From: Lactobacillus colini
GTDB taxonomy: Bacteria > Bacillota > Bacilli > Lactobacillales > Lactobacillaceae
Assembly (NCBI RefSeq): GCF_017874575.1
Contig: NZ_JAGGLU010000010.1
Span: 1-64,000 of the forward strand
DNA: 64,000 nucleotides
Direction of reading: 5' to 3'
Below, piece by piece: positions 1-8,217 of this stretch. The notes beneath the pieces are model-generated. The model saw only the letters and a program-made list of their open reading frames with translations, did no database searches and was not told the origin of the DNA. Position 1 is the stretch's first letter. Each line of letters starts with the position of its first letter. Made by a program: the position numbers and the translations under genes.

Positions 1-16
1 TAAGCGCTTCATCTTA

Positions 17-87
17 CTTTTATTTTAAGTAAAAATAAAAGTGCTAGGCAATTATTCCGTCGAATAACTACCTAACACTAAGTTAGT
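17..87 (-). repeat. Dispersed 17-4-17 hairpin, copy A (terminator-like)
   Basis: Arms of 17 nt (41-57 and 62-78) flank a 4-nt loop. A short palindrome, ACTAAGTTAGT (77-87), lies next to the hairpin, and a second AT-rich hairpin occupies about 17-41. Read on the minus strand the stem is followed by TTTTATTTTT, so it should work as the terminator of the VOC operon. The left arm differs from a perfect complement at three positions, and all three become G-U pairs in minus-strand RNA. Close relatives lie at 46263-46341 and 24818-24870. The 3' end of the VOC gene is embedded in it. Confidence 0.75.
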
Positions 88-432
88 ATGTTTTTTCACA
101 AATTCATCGTAAGTTTCTTGAATATCATCAACTGTCAATGAAAAATGAAACAGCCCTGTTCTAGTATGCCAAGCCACATCTTCTAGTAGATTATCTTCGT
201 TAGGATACATTTCAATGAATTGGCCTGGTGCAATCTCAAAGTAAGCGTACATAACACCATCAGGCATAGTCTCAGCTTTTTTAGCTTGTTCAGGACGATC
301 CATTCGATCTTTATACTCCTTATACTTGACTTCAACTTTCTTCTTAAAGCCAAGCTTATTTTCATAAAAATCAACCATATTGTCCCAATCTTTGCAGATA
401 ATCCCCACATGCATTAGTGAATTAAATTTCAT
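52..432 (-). CDS. VOC (glyoxalase/dioxygenase) superfamily protein
   Basis: This 126-residue protein has the single-module vicinal-oxygen-chelate pattern. It opens with a strand carrying a potential metal His (LMHVGIICKD), followed by DFYENKLGF, and its second half has EIAPGQFIEMYP and GLFHFSLTVDD. Such proteins bind a divalent metal and act as lyases, dioxygenases or isomerases on small substrates; the substrate cannot be read here. It is the last gene of an operon with the Gfo/Idh oxidoreductase and the UPF0303 protein, 9 nt downstream of the former. The last dozen residues (from about HTNLVLG) are encoded inside the repeated hairpin at 41-87, so this C-terminus is probably not ancestral. 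Fold confident, function unknown. Confidence 0.8.
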   Translation of the reverse strand: MKFNSLMHVGIICKDWDNMVDFYENKLGFKKKVEVKYKEYKDRMDRPEQAKKAETMPDGVMYAYFEIAPGQFIEMYPNEDNLLEDVAWHTRTGLFHFSLTVDDIQETYDEFVKKHTNLVLGSYSTE

Positions 433-441
433 ATTAAACTC

Positions 442-1425
442 CTATTCTAATTCAAGACCAGCATCGTCAACAGCTTTTTGTACAACTTGCATTACTTCAT
501 CACTGTGATTAAGCATCTCTTCAACCTTGGCCATATCATGATTATCAACAATCTGAGCAAAATCTACGAATTCCTCATACATTCTATGTGGATAAACTTT
601 GTCATCGACGTGCTTTACCAGATCAGTAATGTGGTATAGGTCCCAAGAATCCATGACATTGGCTGGACCATTGACAATGATTGAGCCATCTTCACCTTCA
701 ATAGTTGAAGTAATTGGTGCTTGCGTGTCCTTAGCAGCAATTGACACAGCCTTAAACTTGCCATAGTCAAGTACTAAGATTCCTGAAGTATCAACTCCCC
801 GAGTAATATTAGCCATGTATTTAACTGTCTTTGGCATACCAAAGAGCCCTACTAAAAAGTGAATATTGTAAATATTTAGATCCATCAAAGCACCGCCACC
901 CTTCTTAGGATCAAAGACTGGCAGGATTTTGCCTTTCTTAAAGGCATCATAACGGTGTGAGTATTGTGAATAGTTCATTGAAACGATCTTAACCGGACCA
1001 AGACTTTTAACTTCATCTTTAAGCTCCTTGTAATTAGTTAAGTATTGGTTAGTAATCGCTTCTACTAAGACTAGCCCTTTCTTTAAAGCAAGTTCCTTTA
1101 ATTCTTTGAACTCAGCGTATTTAACCGTGAAGGGCTTTTCGCAAATGACATTCTTACCAGCAGCCAAGGCTTTTTTAGCAAAAGAATAATGCAAAAAGTT
1201 AGGAACACCGATATAAACAGTATCTGCACTTGTCTTAGCTAAGGCCTGGTCATAATCAGTGTAAAGCTCTTTAATACCGTGAGCATCAGCTAATTCTTGC
1301 ATTTTTTCTTTTTCAACTACTACACCGGTAATGGCTGTCAGTTCTACACCCTTATCCTTTAAGTCATCCGCAAATGATAAAAAATCTTGTATAATGAATC
1401 CTGCACCTGTAAGTAATAACTTCAT
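442..1425 (-). CDS. Gfo/Idh/MocA-family NAD(P)-dependent oxidoreductase
   Basis: This 327-residue protein has an N-terminal Rossmann half and the family signature CEKPFTVKY near residue 98, whose EKP lysine is the usual catalytic residue. A C-terminal alpha/beta substrate domain contains the GGGALMDLNIYNIH segment. The first glycine motif is unusual (LLLTGAGFIIQDFL rather than GxGxxG). Family members oxidise or reduce sugars, inositols, dihydrodiols or biliverdin; the substrate is not evident. Its ATG overlaps the stop of the upstream UPF0303 gene (ATGA), so the two are translationally coupled. Confidence 0.85.
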   Translation of the reverse strand: MKLLLTGAGFIIQDFLSFADDLKDKGVELTAITGVVVEKEKMQELADAHGIKELYTDYDQALAKTSADTVYIGVPNFLHYSFAKKALAAGKNVICEKPFTVKYAEFKELKELALKKGLVLVEAITNQYLTNYKELKDEVKSLGPVKIVSMNYSQYSHRYDAFKKGKILPVFDPKKGGGALMDLNIYNIHFLVGLFGMPKTVKYMANITRGVDTSGILVLDYGKFKAVSIAAKDTQAPITSTIEGEDGSIIVNGPANVMDSWDLYHITDLVKHVDDKVYPHRMYEEFVDFAQIVDNHDMAKVEEMLNHSDEVMQVVQKAVDDAGLELE

Positions 1426-1835
1426 CTTTTTTGCTCCATTTCCTTAATCGCATTAACAATTAATTGATGATCATCACGATGATCTAAACCCGAAACTACA
1501 AAGCAGCCACGTAACTCCTTACCAACATATATTGGATATCCGCCACCAGTCATAATGACTTGCGGATTATGCCTTAACCAGGGGAATTCATCTTGATGAT
1601 CAAAAACGTAAAGTGAAGAATGACCACTAGCCATGACAATGAACTGCTTACGATTCAGCCATTCATCAGTCTTCTTACCAGTTGGGATCTTTTGAAAAAC
1701 AATGTCACCGTCTAAGTAGACTCTGATTCTAACTGCTTGTAATTTTTTAAGTTGATAAATCTTTTGAACAGCTTCAAAGAATTTCAAAGCCCGATCATTA
1801 TCAAATTCCTTAAATTTGATTAACTCTTCGGTCAT
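1422..1835 (-). CDS. UPF0303 / HbpS-like (heme-degrading domain) protein
   Basis: This 137-residue protein resembles the UPF0303/GlcG-HbpS alpha-beta fold. It has an N-terminal helix with ALKFFEAVQKIYQLKK, a central RKQFIVMASGHSS segment and a Gly-rich GGGYPIYVGKELRG strand that is typical of the family. Its cellular role is not firmly known; relatives have been linked to heme or small-metabolite binding. It is the first gene of the three-gene operon and has a strong ribosome site (GGAGG about 8 nt before the ATG). Family placement is good; function is open. Confidence 0.75.
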   Translation of the reverse strand: MTEELIKFKEFDNDRALKFFEAVQKIYQLKKLQAVRIRVYLDGDIVFQKIPTGKKTDEWLNRKQFIVMASGHSSLYVFDHQDEFPWLRHNPQVIMTGGGYPIYVGKELRGCFVVSGLDHRDDHQLIVNAIKEMEQKR

Positions 1836-2036
1836 TTTCTTACCTCCGTTTCTTTACAGTTATAGTTTTATCAAGAAACGGGTAATTTTTTAATAAAATT
1901 AGACAATTACGGAACAAAGGTCCGCTATTTTTTGTTTTTAGAGTTTTTTTGTGAACTAAAAGTTCAAAACAATGCATCATGTAATGCAACAATATCGTTA
2001 ACATTCAAAGATAAATTATTTTTTTGATTACCTTAC
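1836..2036. other. Intergenic region upstream of the UPF0303 operon
   Basis: This stretch should hold the promoter of the minus-strand UPF0303 operon, but no clear -35/-10 pair stands out. A small hairpin (CGGA/TCCG near 1912-1925) precedes a T-rich run on the plus strand, where no gene lies upstream of it. No ORF or operator palindrome is recognisable. Confidence 0.4.
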
Positions 2037-2104
2037 GAAAAATCCCACTTCCATAGATAATTCAGATTTTATACATTTGAACTATCCACTAAGTGGGATT
2101 TTAT
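2037..2104. terminator. Bidirectional terminator-like hairpin after the GH gene
   Basis: AAAATCCCACTT (2039-2050) pairs perfectly with AAGTGGGATTTT (2091-2102). The 40-nt loop contains a second partial stem. On the minus strand it follows the glycosidase gene ending at 2150 and finishes in a T-rich run. It separates that gene from the UPF0303 operon. Confidence 0.7.
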
Positions 2105-2149
2105 TAGTTTTAAGAACTCAACATGTTTTAATGCTTTCAAGTTTCTTTT

Positions 2150-3679
2150 TTATTTTTCAGTTAATAATAGCGCTTGATATGGCTTTCTTGTCAAATGGAA
2201 CTTTTTATCACCAGATATTTCCTGATCAAACTCTTCTTCTGTTTCATCCCATGCATTAATTAATCTTGCACTATATTTCTTATCTTTAGGCAAAAAGTCT
2301 AAAATTTCATATTCTGGTTGATTATCACCAAAGTAGACCAGCCATTTCTTTTCATCAGGAGTTGATCCTACGGCTAATTCCCAATGTGGTCCGCTAGTTG
2401 CTTGTGGCTTAACCCAATCGAAGCCATTCCTAGTCAATAAGTTATACAAGAAATTAATTTTCTTTTGACTTTCTCCATAGAGTTTGCCACCATGAGCCCA
2501 CCAAATTGGACGGTCAGTACCTGGCTTATCAATGTATGTTTCACCATGGCTACATCCTCCACCACGTAAAATAACACGCCAGAAGTTATCCATCATTCCT
2601 TGAGCAGAATTATCTCCCCAGCCAAATTCAATATTTCCTTCATAGCGACATTCATCATCAATAACTGGTTTTTGATATTCTTCAATCCATTTTGGAATTA
2701 AAAATACATTATCACTTTGGACACTTAAGTGCGTAATCCATGGCTTAGTATGGTCATACCAATTCTTAAGTGTGTCTTTATGTTGAGGTGGATCATAGAA
2801 ATTATGGATAGATTCTAAGTGATCTGAAGGGTCATTTTCATGAACAAATTTACCAATTACATCCCAATCTTTAAGTGGAATTTGACCAACTAAATCCATT
2901 AAATCATATTCATTAGCTAGAGCCCACCAAACATTCTTATATGAAGCTAAACGGGCAATAATATATTTTAAATACTCAAGATTATTTTCTAATCCCATTC
3001 TGGCAAAGCCCCAGCGATCATATGGACTAAACAAAATTAAATCTGCTTCAATACCCAGCTTATCCAGTTGGTCAATATTATTTTCTAAATTTCTAAAATA
3101 TTGTGGATTAGGTCTAGTAAAATCAAAGCCTGTATCTGTTGCATCAAAGATCCAATCAGTGCCTCCACGCTTTACCTTAGGCTCACCTTCAAAAGGATAT
3201 ATCTCTGGTTCCTCAATATTATAGTCATAACTCTTAGGAAAGACGAGCATACGAATCTTATTAAATTTGTTTTTCTTTAAAGTTTCAAGAGTCTGCTCTT
3301 GGATATACTGGGGTTGAACAGTCCATGCGTAAGCAGTAGTACCAAACGGAATATAACTTGAACCATCAGCATAGGCAAAGTGAGTCTTACCTGATACTCT
3401 GACTGGTCCATGATTATTCTTACCCGCTGCTACAACGCTAAAGCTATCCTTTCTATGATTTAATTCATTAATATTAGAATGGGTGATTACTTCATATTCA
3501 CCTTCAACTTCGGGCATATAGCGAAGTTTATAAGTTCCTTCACCATCATAAAAGCCAGTAACTTCAACTTTGTGATTATTATGTTCGATTGTTGCAGTTA
3601 ATCTAACATCTCTAAATGGATTACCTGTTGTCGGACCGGATAACCTTAATTCATACCTTTTCCATTTTTCTACTTGCAT
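2150..3679 (-). CDS. Intracellular glycoside hydrolase with DUF5060 and DUF4038/DUF5605-like domains
   Basis: This 509-residue protein has no signal peptide. Residues 1-85 form a beta-sandwich of DUF5060 type (VEKWKRYELRLSGP, NPFRDVRLTA). A TIM-barrel of the apiosidase-like (DUF4038/DUF5605) group follows, then a C-terminal beta domain. Candidate catalytic acids are the Glu in WWALANEYDL and the Glu in VIDDECRYEG, spaced as in retaining clan-A enzymes. It follows an MFS transporter gene by 33 nt, so it probably hydrolyses an imported, unphosphorylated glycoside in the cytosol. A distant relative lies at 17301-18602. The substrate is unknown; an apioside or rhamno/galacto-configured glycoside is only a guess. 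Confidence 0.75.
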   Translation of the reverse strand: MQVEKWKRYELRLSGPTTGNPFRDVRLTATIEHNNHKVEVTGFYDGEGTYKLRYMPEVEGEYEVITHSNINELNHRKDSFSVVAAGKNNHGPVRVSGKTHFAYADGSSYIPFGTTAYAWTVQPQYIQEQTLETLKKNKFNKIRMLVFPKSYDYNIEEPEIYPFEGEPKVKRGGTDWIFDATDTGFDFTRPNPQYFRNLENNIDQLDKLGIEADLILFSPYDRWGFARMGLENNLEYLKYIIARLASYKNVWWALANEYDLMDLVGQIPLKDWDVIGKFVHENDPSDHLESIHNFYDPPQHKDTLKNWYDHTKPWITHLSVQSDNVFLIPKWIEEYQKPVIDDECRYEGNIEFGWGDNSAQGMMDNFWRVILRGGGCSHGETYIDKPGTDRPIWWAHGGKLYGESQKKINFLYNLLTRNGFDWVKPQATSGPHWELAVGSTPDEKKWLVYFGDNQPEYEILDFLPKDKKYSARLINAWDETEEEFDQEISGDKKFHLTRKPYQALLLTEK

Positions 3680-3712
3680 AATTTTATACCTCTATATCTA
3701 AATACCGATTAT

Positions 3713-4927
3713 CTAAGCAATCTTTTTATTTTTTTGACGAGAGATTGCCATTAGAACAAATACGACACCGATGATAAATAGAATAACAGCACTAATTCTC
3801 ATTTGTTCTACAGCTGTGGTTAACCCTGTTGCTTTACTAATTGCAGAAATAATGTACGGTGACGCAAATGCGCCCAAATTGTTGCAGACTTGCGCAATGG
3901 AAATAACCATATTACTAATAGAACTATCTACATCACTTAAAATAGTGTCATAAACATAAGGGATAATAATACTACTAATCATCATGCACAGTAATCCGAT
4001 AAAGAAAATAATCATATTACTTGCACTACTACAAATCAAAAATCCAATACCACCTACTACCACACCTAAAACTGGTGTAAAGTGCCTAAACACTTTAAAT
4101 ATCCTGCTATAAGCCATCGAAATCAGTGCACCAATTAGACCAGCGACAGCAATTTCTGTTGAAAGCATTCCTTGATTTGCCAATTTATTTTGAGCAATAA
4201 CTAAAGCAGATGCTGTTGCTTCAACCATAAATGCTGTAAAGAATAAAAATAACATAAAGAATGCTACATAAATTACTGCTGGAATTTTAGCATGGTCTTT
4301 TTCTTGACCTGTAGTTGCAGTCTTAGATGTTTCTACTGTTGTAGATTTCTCCATTTTTGAAGTATAGCTAATCATAAATAAAACTAAAAATGGGACTACA
4401 AATAGCCAGTATAAGAAAGTAGCTTGCCACTTAATTCCAAGAAACAGTCCTGCAATAAAAGTCATGGAACTATTACCTAAAGTACCCATAGCACCTTGAA
4501 TACCAATCAAGGTCTTTTGTTCTTCACCACTAAAGCAGTCACCAATCAACGAAACTGCAAGTGAAGTAAACAAACCTATCCCTGCACCAACTAATAATCT
4601 GCTAGCAACAATAATTGGAAAATTATTGACAAAGAATGGAATTAATCCACCAATAATGGTCGCAATCATCCCTATGATAACAGTGTTTCTTTTACCTACC
4701 CATTTAATAAATGCATTACTAAATAAAATGAATAGCATAATAGTAAATGATGGTAAAGTAAATAATGATTGAATTTGCGTTATTGAAATATTCGGAAATG
4801 ATTTAGCAATGAATGGTATCGCAGCTAAATTAGACCCTGCTACTTGCAAAAACAAAGATATTCCTAAAATACCAATTTTTAATTTCCAATTATGTTTGTT
4901 TTGTTGTTTTATTGCTTCAACATCCAT
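3713..4927 (-). CDS. MFS transporter, probable glycoside or oligosaccharide permease
   Basis: This 404-residue protein has about twelve hydrophobic segments and the MFS signature between helices 2 and 3 (FIKWVGKRNTVIIG). A polar loop near residues 195-215 links the two six-helix halves. It is a proton-coupled or uniport permease of the cytoplasmic membrane. It is the first gene of the two-gene operon with the glycosidase at 2150-3679 and is divergent from the LacI regulator at 5074, so the substrate is probably the glycoside that enzyme hydrolyses. Family certain, substrate inferred. Confidence 0.8.
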   Translation of the reverse strand: MDVEAIKQQNKHNWKLKIGILGISLFLQVAGSNLAAIPFIAKSFPNISITQIQSLFTLPSFTIMLFILFSNAFIKWVGKRNTVIIGMIATIIGGLIPFFVNNFPIIVASRLLVGAGIGLFTSLAVSLIGDCFSGEEQKTLIGIQGAMGTLGNSSMTFIAGLFLGIKWQATFLYWLFVVPFLVLFMISYTSKMEKSTTVETSKTATTGQEKDHAKIPAVIYVAFFMLFLFFTAFMVEATASALVIAQNKLANQGMLSTEIAVAGLIGALISMAYSRIFKVFRHFTPVLGVVVGGIGFLICSSASNMIIFFIGLLCMMISSIIIPYVYDTILSDVDSSISNMVISIAQVCNNLGAFASPYIISAISKATGLTTAVEQMRISAVILFIIGVVFVLMAISRQKNKKIA

Positions 4928-4984
4928 AATTTTTTCCTTTCTTAAAACCTTTTTGTTTCATTATTTACATTTTTAATGATATAT

Positions 4985-4998
4985 TGTAACCGGTTACA
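4985..4998. promoter_or_regulatory. LacI-type operator palindrome
   Basis: TGTAACCGGTTACA is a perfect 14-bp palindrome with the central CG typical of LacI-family operators. It lies between the divergent MFS and LacI genes, where the regulator encoded at 5074 would control both directions. Confidence 0.7.
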
Positions 4999-5004
4999 TT
5001 TCAA

Positions 5005-5034
5005 TTTAGTTTAAATAAAATAAAACTAAACTAA
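5005..5034. promoter_or_regulatory. Second inverted repeat with TTAGTTTA boxes
   Basis: TTTAGTTT (5005-5012) is inverted at AAACTAAA (5023-5030), and an overlapping TAAACTAA box occupies 5027-5034. The same 8-mer, in both orientations, forms the perfect operator-like repeat at 21291-21314 in the apiose-like locus. It may therefore bind the regulator encoded at 20246. The AT-richness of the region calls for caution. Confidence 0.45.
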
Positions 5035-5073
5035 TATGAAATTTATCACCCTAATAAAGGAGGAACCCTTTTA

Positions 5074-6033
5074 ATGACAACAATTAGAGATGTTGCGAAG
5101 CTAGCTGGTGTATCAGTAGCAACGGTATCACGAATTTTAAACAATAAAAACAATGTTACAGAAAAAACTCGTCAAAAAGTTGAACAAGCTATTAAACAAA
5201 CTAACTATTCACCTAATCAAGTGGCGCGAAACCTTTACAAAAAAAGATCTAAAATGATCGGTATTATTGTGCCATATTTAGAAAATTCATTTTACGCTGA
5301 GATTATTGACGGAATTCAAAAAATATTGCAACCTGCAGGATATACAGCTCTCATTTCATTTGGAGCCGAATCTGATAATGATAAGTATAAGCAATTCATC
5401 CAAAACTTTGAGCAAAATAATATTGATGGCATTATTACTTCAGCTTTTGATATTAGTCTAGATAATACCATTACTGTTCCACTTGTAATGTACGATAGCG
5501 CCAATATTGACGATAATATTGTTAGAATTGCCTCAGACAATATAAGTGGTGGTAAATCTTGTGTTGAACTACTAGGAAATAATACTAGACACGTCCTAAT
5601 TCAACATATGTCGCTAAGCCTACCAACAGTTCGTGAAAGAATTGAAGCGACAATCAAAGAATTAAATCATCGAAAAATAAATTATACCTTGATGGAAGTT
5701 GGTAATCCTCGCATTAGTGATGACGCCAAAAAAGCAATCAGCTTTTCACCAAATTATGATGCAATAATTACTGTTAACGATCTTTATGCAGCAGAAATAC
5801 TCAAAATAGCCAATGAACGGAATATTAGTGTTCCTCAAGATATTCAAATTGTTGGTTATGACAATAACCCCATATCTTCATATACTAATCCAGCAATATC
5901 TACAGTCGATCAACATCCTGAAGAAATTGGCGAAACCGCTGCTAATAGATTATTAAAGTTAATAAGAGGTGATACATCATCGATGAACTCTATTACTCCA
6001 ATTACTAAAATTAAGCGTCAATCAACCAATTAA
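5074..6033 (+). CDS. LacI-family transcriptional regulator
   Basis: This 319-residue protein starts with the canonical LacI helix-turn-helix and hinge (TIRDVAKLAGVSVATVSRIL) and has a periplasmic-binding-like effector domain (IGIIVPYLENSFYAEIIDGI, QIVGYDNNPISSY). A strong AAAGGAGG site precedes the ATG. It is transcribed away from the MFS-glycosidase operon with a perfect LacI palindrome between them, so it most likely represses that operon and itself until the sugar binds. The effector is unknown. Confidence 0.9.
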   Translation: MTTIRDVAKLAGVSVATVSRILNNKNNVTEKTRQKVEQAIKQTNYSPNQVARNLYKKRSKMIGIIVPYLENSFYAEIIDGIQKILQPAGYTALISFGAESDNDKYKQFIQNFEQNNIDGIITSAFDISLDNTITVPLVMYDSANIDDNIVRIASDNISGGKSCVELLGNNTRHVLIQHMSLSLPTVRERIEATIKELNHRKINYTLMEVGNPRISDDAKKAISFSPNYDAIITVNDLYAAEILKIANERNISVPQDIQIVGYDNNPISSYTNPAISTVDQHPEEIGETAANRLLKLIRGDTSSMNSITPITKIKRQSTN

Positions 6034-6098
6034 TAAAAAGACGTTAACTTAGCATCAGAATTAATGGCTAATGCGTAAGTCTAGCGTCTTTTTTATTC
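6034..6098. terminator. Rho-independent terminator of the LacI gene
   Basis: AAAAAGACG just after the LacI stop pairs with CGTCTTTTTT at 6085-6094. The inner part (TTAGCAT with ATGCGTAA) extends the stem. The T-run suits plus-strand termination, and the A-run on the other side makes it usable in both directions. Confidence 0.8.
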
Positions 6099-6124
6099 TA
6101 ATTAATCTTATTCGAATTATAAAG

Positions 6125-6330
6125 TTAACTACCAGCTACTAAAGTAGCTGGCTTGCAGACTTCAAACTTCAGCTCATCACCTTAGCTCTACTAGCTGCAA
6201 CTTATCCAGATAAGGCACTGCCTCAAGCCGTTGACGAAAGCAAGCTTTCGTGACTGACTCTTGGTCTTACACGCCAATTACCAGGACTTTCGACGTGAGT
6301 TACCAAACACCGATAGATTCTTTATTGTCT
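6125..6330 (-). ncRNA. Probable TnpB omega RNA (right-end RNA)
   Basis: The stretch from the tnpB stop to the right end of the element is non-coding but strongly structured on the minus strand. It holds ACGAAAGC/GCTTTCGT, CTTATC/GATAAG, a GAGGCA/TGCCTT stem, and finally the CCAGCTACT/AGTAGCTGG hairpin. In IS200/IS605 elements this is where the guide RNA of TnpB lies, with its guide provided by host sequence beyond the element, here about 6105-6122. Family knowledge plus visible stems; no expression evidence. Confidence 0.5.
6132..6151. repeat. IS end hairpin next to tnpB (right end)
   Basis: CCAGCTACT and AGTAGCTGG form a perfect 9-bp stem with a 2-nt loop. This is the subterminal palindrome recognised by the Y1 transposase in this family. 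Confidence 0.7.
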
Positions 6331-7648
6331 ATCTACAAAAGACATATTCGTTATTAGCTACTTTTAATGATTGATGTCCTTTAGCTAGAATATTCTTAGC
6401 GGCATTGTAGTCTCTAACGTGATGTTTTCCGCAATTAGGACAATCCCACTCACGCTGGTCTAGCGTAAGCTTTTTTGTACCGTTTGTCCCCATAACAAAT
6501 TTACAGTCATAACAAGTCTGCGTTGTATAAGCTGGATTGACTAAAACGAAAGTTTTACCGTGCAGCGGTGCTTTATACTGAAGCATTCCAATAAATGTTC
6601 GCCAACCAACATCGCTAATGCTCATAGCCAAAGCGTGATCCTTCAATAAGTTCTTGCTTTTTAGATTTTCACCAACTACTAAATCGTGGTTCTTGATATA
6701 TGCAGTTGAAAGTTGATCTAAAAAACTGTGTCTTTGATTGAAGATTCTGCGATGAAGTTTAGCCACCTTAATCTTTTGCTTTTGATAATTCTTAGACTGC
6801 CAAAGCTTGCGCTTTTCTTTCTTGGCTCTTCTGGCTCTTCTAGATAGCTTCCTTTGTTCTCTAGCTAGCTTATTTTTGATCTTTTGATAATACTTTGGGT
6901 TAGGCTCTTCATGTCCAGTTGTATCCATCAAGAAGTTCTTAACATTCAAGTCATAACCTACTTCAGAACTAGTTTTAGAATATGTTTCAGCTAAGGCATC
7001 ATTGCTTTTAATTAAGAGTGAGATAAAGTATTCACCAGACGACAGATGAGAAATAGTGGCTTTCGTAATCCTAATTTCTTCGCCTTCAGGCAAAGAACGA
7101 GAAAGAACAACTTTCAAGTTGCCTAATTTGGGCAGTTTTAAGTGCTTCTTATCAATAAATCTAACTGTCCCATTGAATAAAGATGGCTTATTATCTTTAA
7201 GTCCAACATACTGACAATTAGTTGAATAAGACTGCTTTGGAGCAGATTTACGTTTGAACTTAGGATGACCTGCATGATTAACTTTTCTAAATAAGCTCCA
7301 GGCAGCTTGATAATTAATCTGAGTATTATAAGGCATCAAGCTATCTAAATCTTTATCAGCTAGCCAAGGGTATTTATCTGCAGTAATTCTGTCTAGTCCA
7401 GTCGATCTCTTCTTTGATTTAGCGATCACGTTTCCTTTAGAATTATAGCGCCAGTACTCTTCAGGTATTGGATAATGCTTATCTAATTTATTACGATGAA
7501 TTGCACTGTCAGTATAAGAATTAGCTAAAAGCTGATTATAGATAAAGCGAGCAGTGTCCGTGTTCTTTTTGATAATGGCTTCTTGCTTATGATTAGGAAA
7601 AGCTCGCATCTTAAGACCAAGCATGTACTTCATTTCCGTTTTACGCAT
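6329..7648 (-). CDS. tnpB: TnpB, RNA-guided nuclease of IS200/IS605
   Basis: From the ATG at 7648 this is a 439-residue protein. A TTG at 7666 would add six residues that overlap the AGGAGGTG ribosome site, so it is rejected. The RuvC motifs look complete: Asp in VGYDLNVKNF (about residue 233), Glu in LVVGENLKSK, and Asp in VRDYNAAKNI. A CxxC...CxxC zinc finger (CYDC, CPNC) lies between the last two. A basic coiled stretch (KLSRRARRAKKEKRK) precedes it. TnpB cleaves DNA guided by omega RNA from the element end and helps retain the element. Not a CRISPR effector. Confidence 0.93.
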   Translation of the reverse strand: MRKTEMKYMLGLKMRAFPNHKQEAIIKKNTDTARFIYNQLLANSYTDSAIHRNKLDKHYPIPEEYWRYNSKGNVIAKSKKRSTGLDRITADKYPWLADKDLDSLMPYNTQINYQAAWSLFRKVNHAGHPKFKRKSAPKQSYSTNCQYVGLKDNKPSLFNGTVRFIDKKHLKLPKLGNLKVVLSRSLPEGEEIRITKATISHLSSGEYFISLLIKSNDALAETYSKTSSEVGYDLNVKNFLMDTTGHEEPNPKYYQKIKNKLAREQRKLSRRARRAKKEKRKLWQSKNYQKQKIKVAKLHRRIFNQRHSFLDQLSTAYIKNHDLVVGENLKSKNLLKDHALAMSISDVGWRTFIGMLQYKAPLHGKTFVLVNPAYTTQTCYDCKFVMGTNGTKKLTLDQREWDCPNCGKHHVRDYNAAKNILAKGHQSLKVANNEYVFCR

Positions 7649-7737
7649 GTTTTTCACCTCCTGCAATTAATTATACCTTATGCCAATGTATGATACAATT
7701 ATATTGTTAATGTCAGGTAATATAGGAGAATATATAA

Positions 7738-8208
7738 ATGTCAATGAATAAGAAAAGAGACAAAATAAAAGATGCAGTCTATGAAAGAAGATATGTTTAT
7801 AATACTCACTATCATCTAATCTGGTGTACCAAATATCGTAATCAAATTTTTACTACTCAAACACTGGCAAATGAGATGAAAGAGCTGTTACTACAAATTG
7901 CGCAAGATAATGACATCAAAATCGAAAAAATTGAAGTAATGCCAGAACATATTCATCTGCTTATTTCATTCAAGCCTCATAAAGCAGCTTCAAGCGTAAT
8001 CAAAGCTCTAAAGGGAAGAAGCGCATTTTTATTTTTTCAAACTCATCCTGAGATTAAGAATTCTAAAATGTGGAGTGGACACTTATGGTCGTCTAGTTAC
8101 TACTTGGGGACTGTAGGAAATATGTCGAAAGAAATTGTCGAAAAATATATCAATGATCAGATATACAATGCGAAAAAAGAAAAAAAGCCCTATCCATCCA
8201 GGGATTAA
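7738..8208 (+). CDS. tnpA: TnpA, Y1 HUH-family transposase
   Basis: This 156-residue protein carries the HUH metal motif as His71-Ile-His73 in PEHIHLLI and the catalytic tyrosine at about 137 in the helix VEKYINDQ. TnpA cuts and joins single-stranded DNA at the hairpin-bearing ends. A TAGGAG site precedes the ATG. Its stop codon lies inside the end hairpin at 8198-8217. Length and motifs match complete family members. Confidence 0.95.
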   Translation: MSMNKKRDKIKDAVYERRYVYNTHYHLIWCTKYRNQIFTTQTLANEMKELLLQIAQDNDIKIEKIEVMPEHIHLLISFKPHKAASSVIKALKGRSAFLFFQTHPEIKNSKMWSGHLWSSSYYLGTVGNMSKEIVEKYINDQIYNAKKEKKPYPSRD

Positions 8209-8217
8209 AATCCCTGG
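8198..8217. repeat. IS end hairpin next to tnpA (left end)
   Basis: CCAGGGATT pairs with AATCCCTGG around a 2-nt loop, matching the other end in geometry. The outer GCCC/GGGC pair (8187-8190 and 8223-8227) could extend it. It may also act as a weak terminator for tnpA. Confidence 0.7.

Noticed and set aside
1905-1945. Small plus-strand hairpin with a T-rich tail as a terminator
   Set aside because: The stem is only four base pairs and no plus-strand gene lies upstream.
5316-5540. 74-codon minus-strand frame inside the LacI gene
   Set aside because: Entirely antisense to a well-supported regulator, with no start signals.
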